Origin: Verrucomicrobiales bacterium
Lineage (GTDB): Bacteria > Verrucomicrobiota > Verrucomicrobiia > Limisphaerales > SXQI01
Length of the DNA: 7,888 nt
Direction of reading: 5' to 3'
NCBI GenBank assembly: GCA_005793025.1
Contig: SXQI01000128.1
Coordinates: forward strand, 1 to 7,888
Of this stretch, positions 5,772-7,888 are shown piece after piece. The position numbers were made by a program, and so were the translations under genes. The notes below the pieces were generated by a model. It made no database searches. It was given only the letters and a program-made list of their open reading frames with translations, and was not told where the DNA came from. Each line of letters opens with the position of its first letter. The stretch's first letter is position 1.

Positions 5772-7535
5772 CTACGGCTTGGTACACGGGAGAGCCACAG
5801 TGAATATGGTGCCTTTCCCAATCTTCGACCGCACCCGGATTTGACCGTGGTGTGCCTCGATTATCTTGGCGACAATTGCGAGGCCTAGGCCCGTTCCTTT
5901 ACGTCGGGTGGTGCGCAATAGGGAGGAGAAAATATTGGAACATTGTTCTTCCGTCATTCCGTCACCGCTATCTGTGAACTGAACTGATATTCGTGGCCCG
6001 TTAGAGGAATTGATCGTTCGGGTGCGAATTATTAGTTCGCCACCATTGGGCATTGCCTCAACCGCGTTCAAGGTGAGGTTCAAAAAAACCTGCTCAAGTT
6101 GGGTTGGGTCAGCCATGATTTTTGGTAAATCAGAATCCAGTTTTTTAATCCAACGAATGTTTTGGTTGGTCAACTTGTGACGGATTAGCAGGCCTAGGTC
6201 TTCCAACACTTGGTTGACATCCGTCGGTTGAAATCGAGGTTCGGTGGTTCGTGCGAAATCGAGAACTTGTTCGACGATTCGGTTGAGCAGATCCATTTTT
6301 TCGCCCATGATTTGAGCGTCCCGAGCGCGAGGATCTGAGTGTTCGAACTTCAGGTCTAACGAATGATAAAGCATTTTCATCACCGTCAACGGGTTCCGAA
6401 TTTCATGGGCCACTTCGGCGGCAAGCAGGCCGATGGCTGAAAGCTTTTCATTTTGACGAATCTCCTCCTCCACATCTACAAGACGTTCGTAGAGGCGGGC
6501 CTTCTCGATCGCGATCCCAGACATCTCCGCTAATGCCGAGAGAATCCGAACCTCTTCGTTTGAGAAAACATGAAGGATGGAAGTATAAACACTGAGGGTT
6601 CCGATGGCTTTCTCTCGATAGATTAACGGCACGCTGAGCAGCGAAACTAACCCTTCACGTCGGGCGATCTCCACATTCTGATAATGGGAGGAGGTTTGAA
6701 CGTTTTGGACCTGCAGGGGTTTTTTGCGACGAACCACCGTACCAAGCAAACTGTCTGAAACGCTCAGACGAGGTTTGGTGATATACCCCTCGCCCGCTCC
6801 ATAATTGGCCCGAAGATCCAGCCACTCCCGAGAACCATCCAACATCAGCAACGAGCACATTTTGGCTTCCATTAACTCGCAAGCCTCGCGGGTAATGACC
6901 TGCAAAGCTTCATCAAGGTTTATGGCGGAGTTGATTATCTGCCCCACGCTGAACAAGGATTCGAACAAGCGGGCTTTTCGTCGATTTTGCTCATAAAGCC
7001 AAGTGTTTTTGATGACTCGCGCCGCTTGGACCGCCAAGTCTTTGAGGAGGTGTTCATCATCCTCGGTGAAGGCATGCAGCCGTTCGGAATCAACATTTAC
7101 AACGCCCCTTACCTCGCCATCGACCTCGAGCGGTACGGCGAGCTCAGACAAGACATTTTGTTTGGCCGCGATATACCTAGGATCACTCCTGACATCTCCA
7201 ACACGCGCGGACTTGCCTCTTTGAGCTACCCAACCTGTGATCCCCTCCCCGACCTTGAGTTGGAGAGCCTCACCCGTAATCGGCAAGCCGTGGGACGCTT
7301 GAATTTCAAGGAAGTTATTGTTCGGGTTCACCAAGACCATGGAGCCGCTCGATGCCCGCATAATCCGAACCGCTTCACTCATGATCAAGACCAACACTTG
7401 TTGAGGATCAAGTGTGGAGTGAATCACATCACTCACCTGATGTAACAATTGAAGTCGGTCGAAGCGTGCTTGAAGATCTCGCAGGGCGGTGGCGTAATCT
7501 CCCTGTGCGTTTACCGACTCAGGTGCGTGAGACAT
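5772..7535 (-). CDS. Soluble GAF-GAF sensor histidine kinase (NtrB-like core)
   Basis: This is a cytoplasmic two-component sensor of 587 residues without membrane segments. A short N-terminal helix ('ATALRDLQARFDRLQLLHQV') leads into GAF1 (about 40-178) and GAF2 (about 190-345). A coiled linker then precedes the HisKA domain with phospho-acceptor His377 in 'AHEIRNPL'. The HATPase domain has an N box 'NLTLNAVEAM' (486-495), a G1 box 'DSGDGM' (522-527) and a G2 box 'GTGLGLAI' (547-554). The F box is unusual: where relatives read about FEPFFTTK, this protein has 'FSSLLRTTRRK', in frame and without sign of a frameshift. GAF domains bind small ligands such as cyclic nucleotides, haem or redox cofactors; nothing here identifies which. 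The ATG lies inside the preceding permease gene (25-nt overlap), so the two are co-transcribed. No response regulator is in the window. Confidence 0.94.
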   Translation of the reverse strand: MSHAPESVNAQGDYATALRDLQARFDRLQLLHQVSDVIHSTLDPQQVLVLIMSEAVRIMRASSGSMVLVNPNNNFLEIQASHGLPITGEALQLKVGEGITGWVAQRGKSARVGDVRSDPRYIAAKQNVLSELAVPLEVDGEVRGVVNVDSERLHAFTEDDEHLLKDLAVQAARVIKNTWLYEQNRRKARLFESLFSVGQIINSAINLDEALQVITREACELMEAKMCSLLMLDGSREWLDLRANYGAGEGYITKPRLSVSDSLLGTVVRRKKPLQVQNVQTSSHYQNVEIARREGLVSLLSVPLIYREKAIGTLSVYTSILHVFSNEEVRILSALAEMSGIAIEKARLYERLVDVEEEIRQNEKLSAIGLLAAEVAHEIRNPLTVMKMLYHSLDLKFEHSDPRARDAQIMGEKMDLLNRIVEQVLDFARTTEPRFQPTDVNQVLEDLGLLIRHKLTNQNIRWIKKLDSDLPKIMADPTQLEQVFLNLTLNAVEAMPNGGELIIRTRTINSSNGPRISVQFTDSGDGMTEEQCSNIFSSLLRTTRRKGTGLGLAIVAKIIEAHHGQIRVRSKIGKGTIFTVALPCTKP

Positions 7536-7888
7536 AATCCAGTTCCGCCAAAGATTAGATTAGGCAACCAACCCGCCAAAACAGGCGAAACATAACCGCC
7601 CGTCCCCAGAGCCAATGCAAATCGCATGATAACAAAGTAGGCAAAGCAAATAAAAATGCTGGCAGCCACCCCGACAAACACATTGCGTCTTCCAGAGGCC
7701 GCACCGAAGGGGATGGTGATCAGGACTACCACCAAGCAGGTCCACGGCTGAGCGAGCCTTGCGTGCCATTGGGTTTCAAGAACGGCAGTATCTCTGGGAT
7801 TTAATCGCAAATGCGATCGGAGGTATTGAACCTCCGAAAGGGTGAGTTGTGGTTTCTTGGCTGCGGTGATTCCACTCAGGCTGTTGAA
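7511..7888 (-). CDS. LptF/LptG-family (YjgP/YjgQ) permease, C-terminal part (partial)
   Basis: Members of this family form the membrane part of the LptB2FG transporter that extracts lipopolysaccharide from the inner membrane. The frame is open to the right edge, and the visible 125 residues are the C-terminus. After a soluble end with 'LTLSEVQYLRSHL' comes the family motif 'HARLAQPWTCLVVVLITIPFG', which enters a membrane helix. Two further hydrophobic segments follow ('VFVGVAASIFICFAYFVIM' and 'AGWLPNLIFGGTGLCL'), matching the three closing helices of the family. An in-frame TTG at 7810 is not the start, because coding character continues upstream to the window edge. LptF and LptG cannot be told apart from this fragment, so no symbol is given. 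The gene overlaps the histidine kinase start by 25 nt. Confidence 0.9.
   Translation of the reverse strand, partial: FNSLSGITAAKKPQLTLSEVQYLRSHLRLNPRDTAVLETQWHARLAQPWTCLVVVLITIPFGAASGRRNVFVGVAASIFICFAYFVIMRFALALGTGGYVSPVLAGWLPNLIFGGTGLCLTHLSR

Noticed and set aside
5636..5821. Short minus-strand frame spanning the kinase-rseP gap
   Set aside because: It overlaps the end of the kinase and the rseP start in another frame, is Arg/Ser-rich as shadow frames often are, and has no support; the 132-nt gap is better explained by a hairpin and a promoter.
6987..7445. 152-codon open frame on the plus strand opposite the kinase GAF1 domain
   Set aside because: Antisense to a well-supported domain, no ribosome site or homologous motif seen.

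Overview
The window looks like a core chromosomal stretch of a Verrucomicrobiota bacterium, most likely of the Pedosphaera/Limisphaerales kind. Three points support this. IspG is the long (590-residue) three-domain form known from the Chlamydiae/Verrucomicrobia/Bacteroidetes side and from plants. The first protein ends in the 'QSSTDLxNW ... FYR' tail module common on exported verrucomicrobial proteins. Several genes lack a clear Shine-Dalgarno sequence. The assignment is inferred from protein character, not from a marker-gene search.

Layout. Positions 1-748 (+) hold the C-terminal part of a large surface or secreted protein that begins before the window. Positions 749-1119 contain two hairpins, a CAU-anticodon tRNA (892-966) and the nrdR control region. 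Next comes a tight plus-strand operon: nrdR (1120-1575), an unrecognised 186-residue cysteine-bearing protein (1572-2132, joined by an ATGA overlap) and a HIT-family nucleotide hydrolase (2141-2485). It converges on a minus-strand block read from the right edge: the end of an LptF/LptG-type permease (7511-7888, partial), a soluble GAF-GAF histidine kinase overlapping it by 25 nt (5772-7535), the site-2 protease rseP (4260-5639) and ispG (2482-4254), which starts 5 nt after rseP. The two blocks meet at one TTAA (2482-2485) that supplies both stop codons.

How the genes work together. The plus block concerns nucleotides: NrdR senses ATP/dATP and represses ribonucleotide reductase genes, and HinT-like proteins hydrolyse nucleoside phosphoramidates. 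The minus block concerns the envelope and isoprenoids: the LptF/G permease extracts lipopolysaccharide, RseP is a regulatory intramembrane protease, and IspG makes HMBPP in the MEP pathway that feeds undecaprenyl and quinone synthesis. The kinase is an orphan here, with no response regulator in the window.

No mobile element, CRISPR array, phage gene or defence system was seen. The points most worth a second look are a NrdR-box-like palindrome inside the nrdR promoter, the unknown gene coupled to nrdR, the divergent F-box of the kinase, and the uncertain identity (Met or lysidine-type Ile2) of the tRNA.
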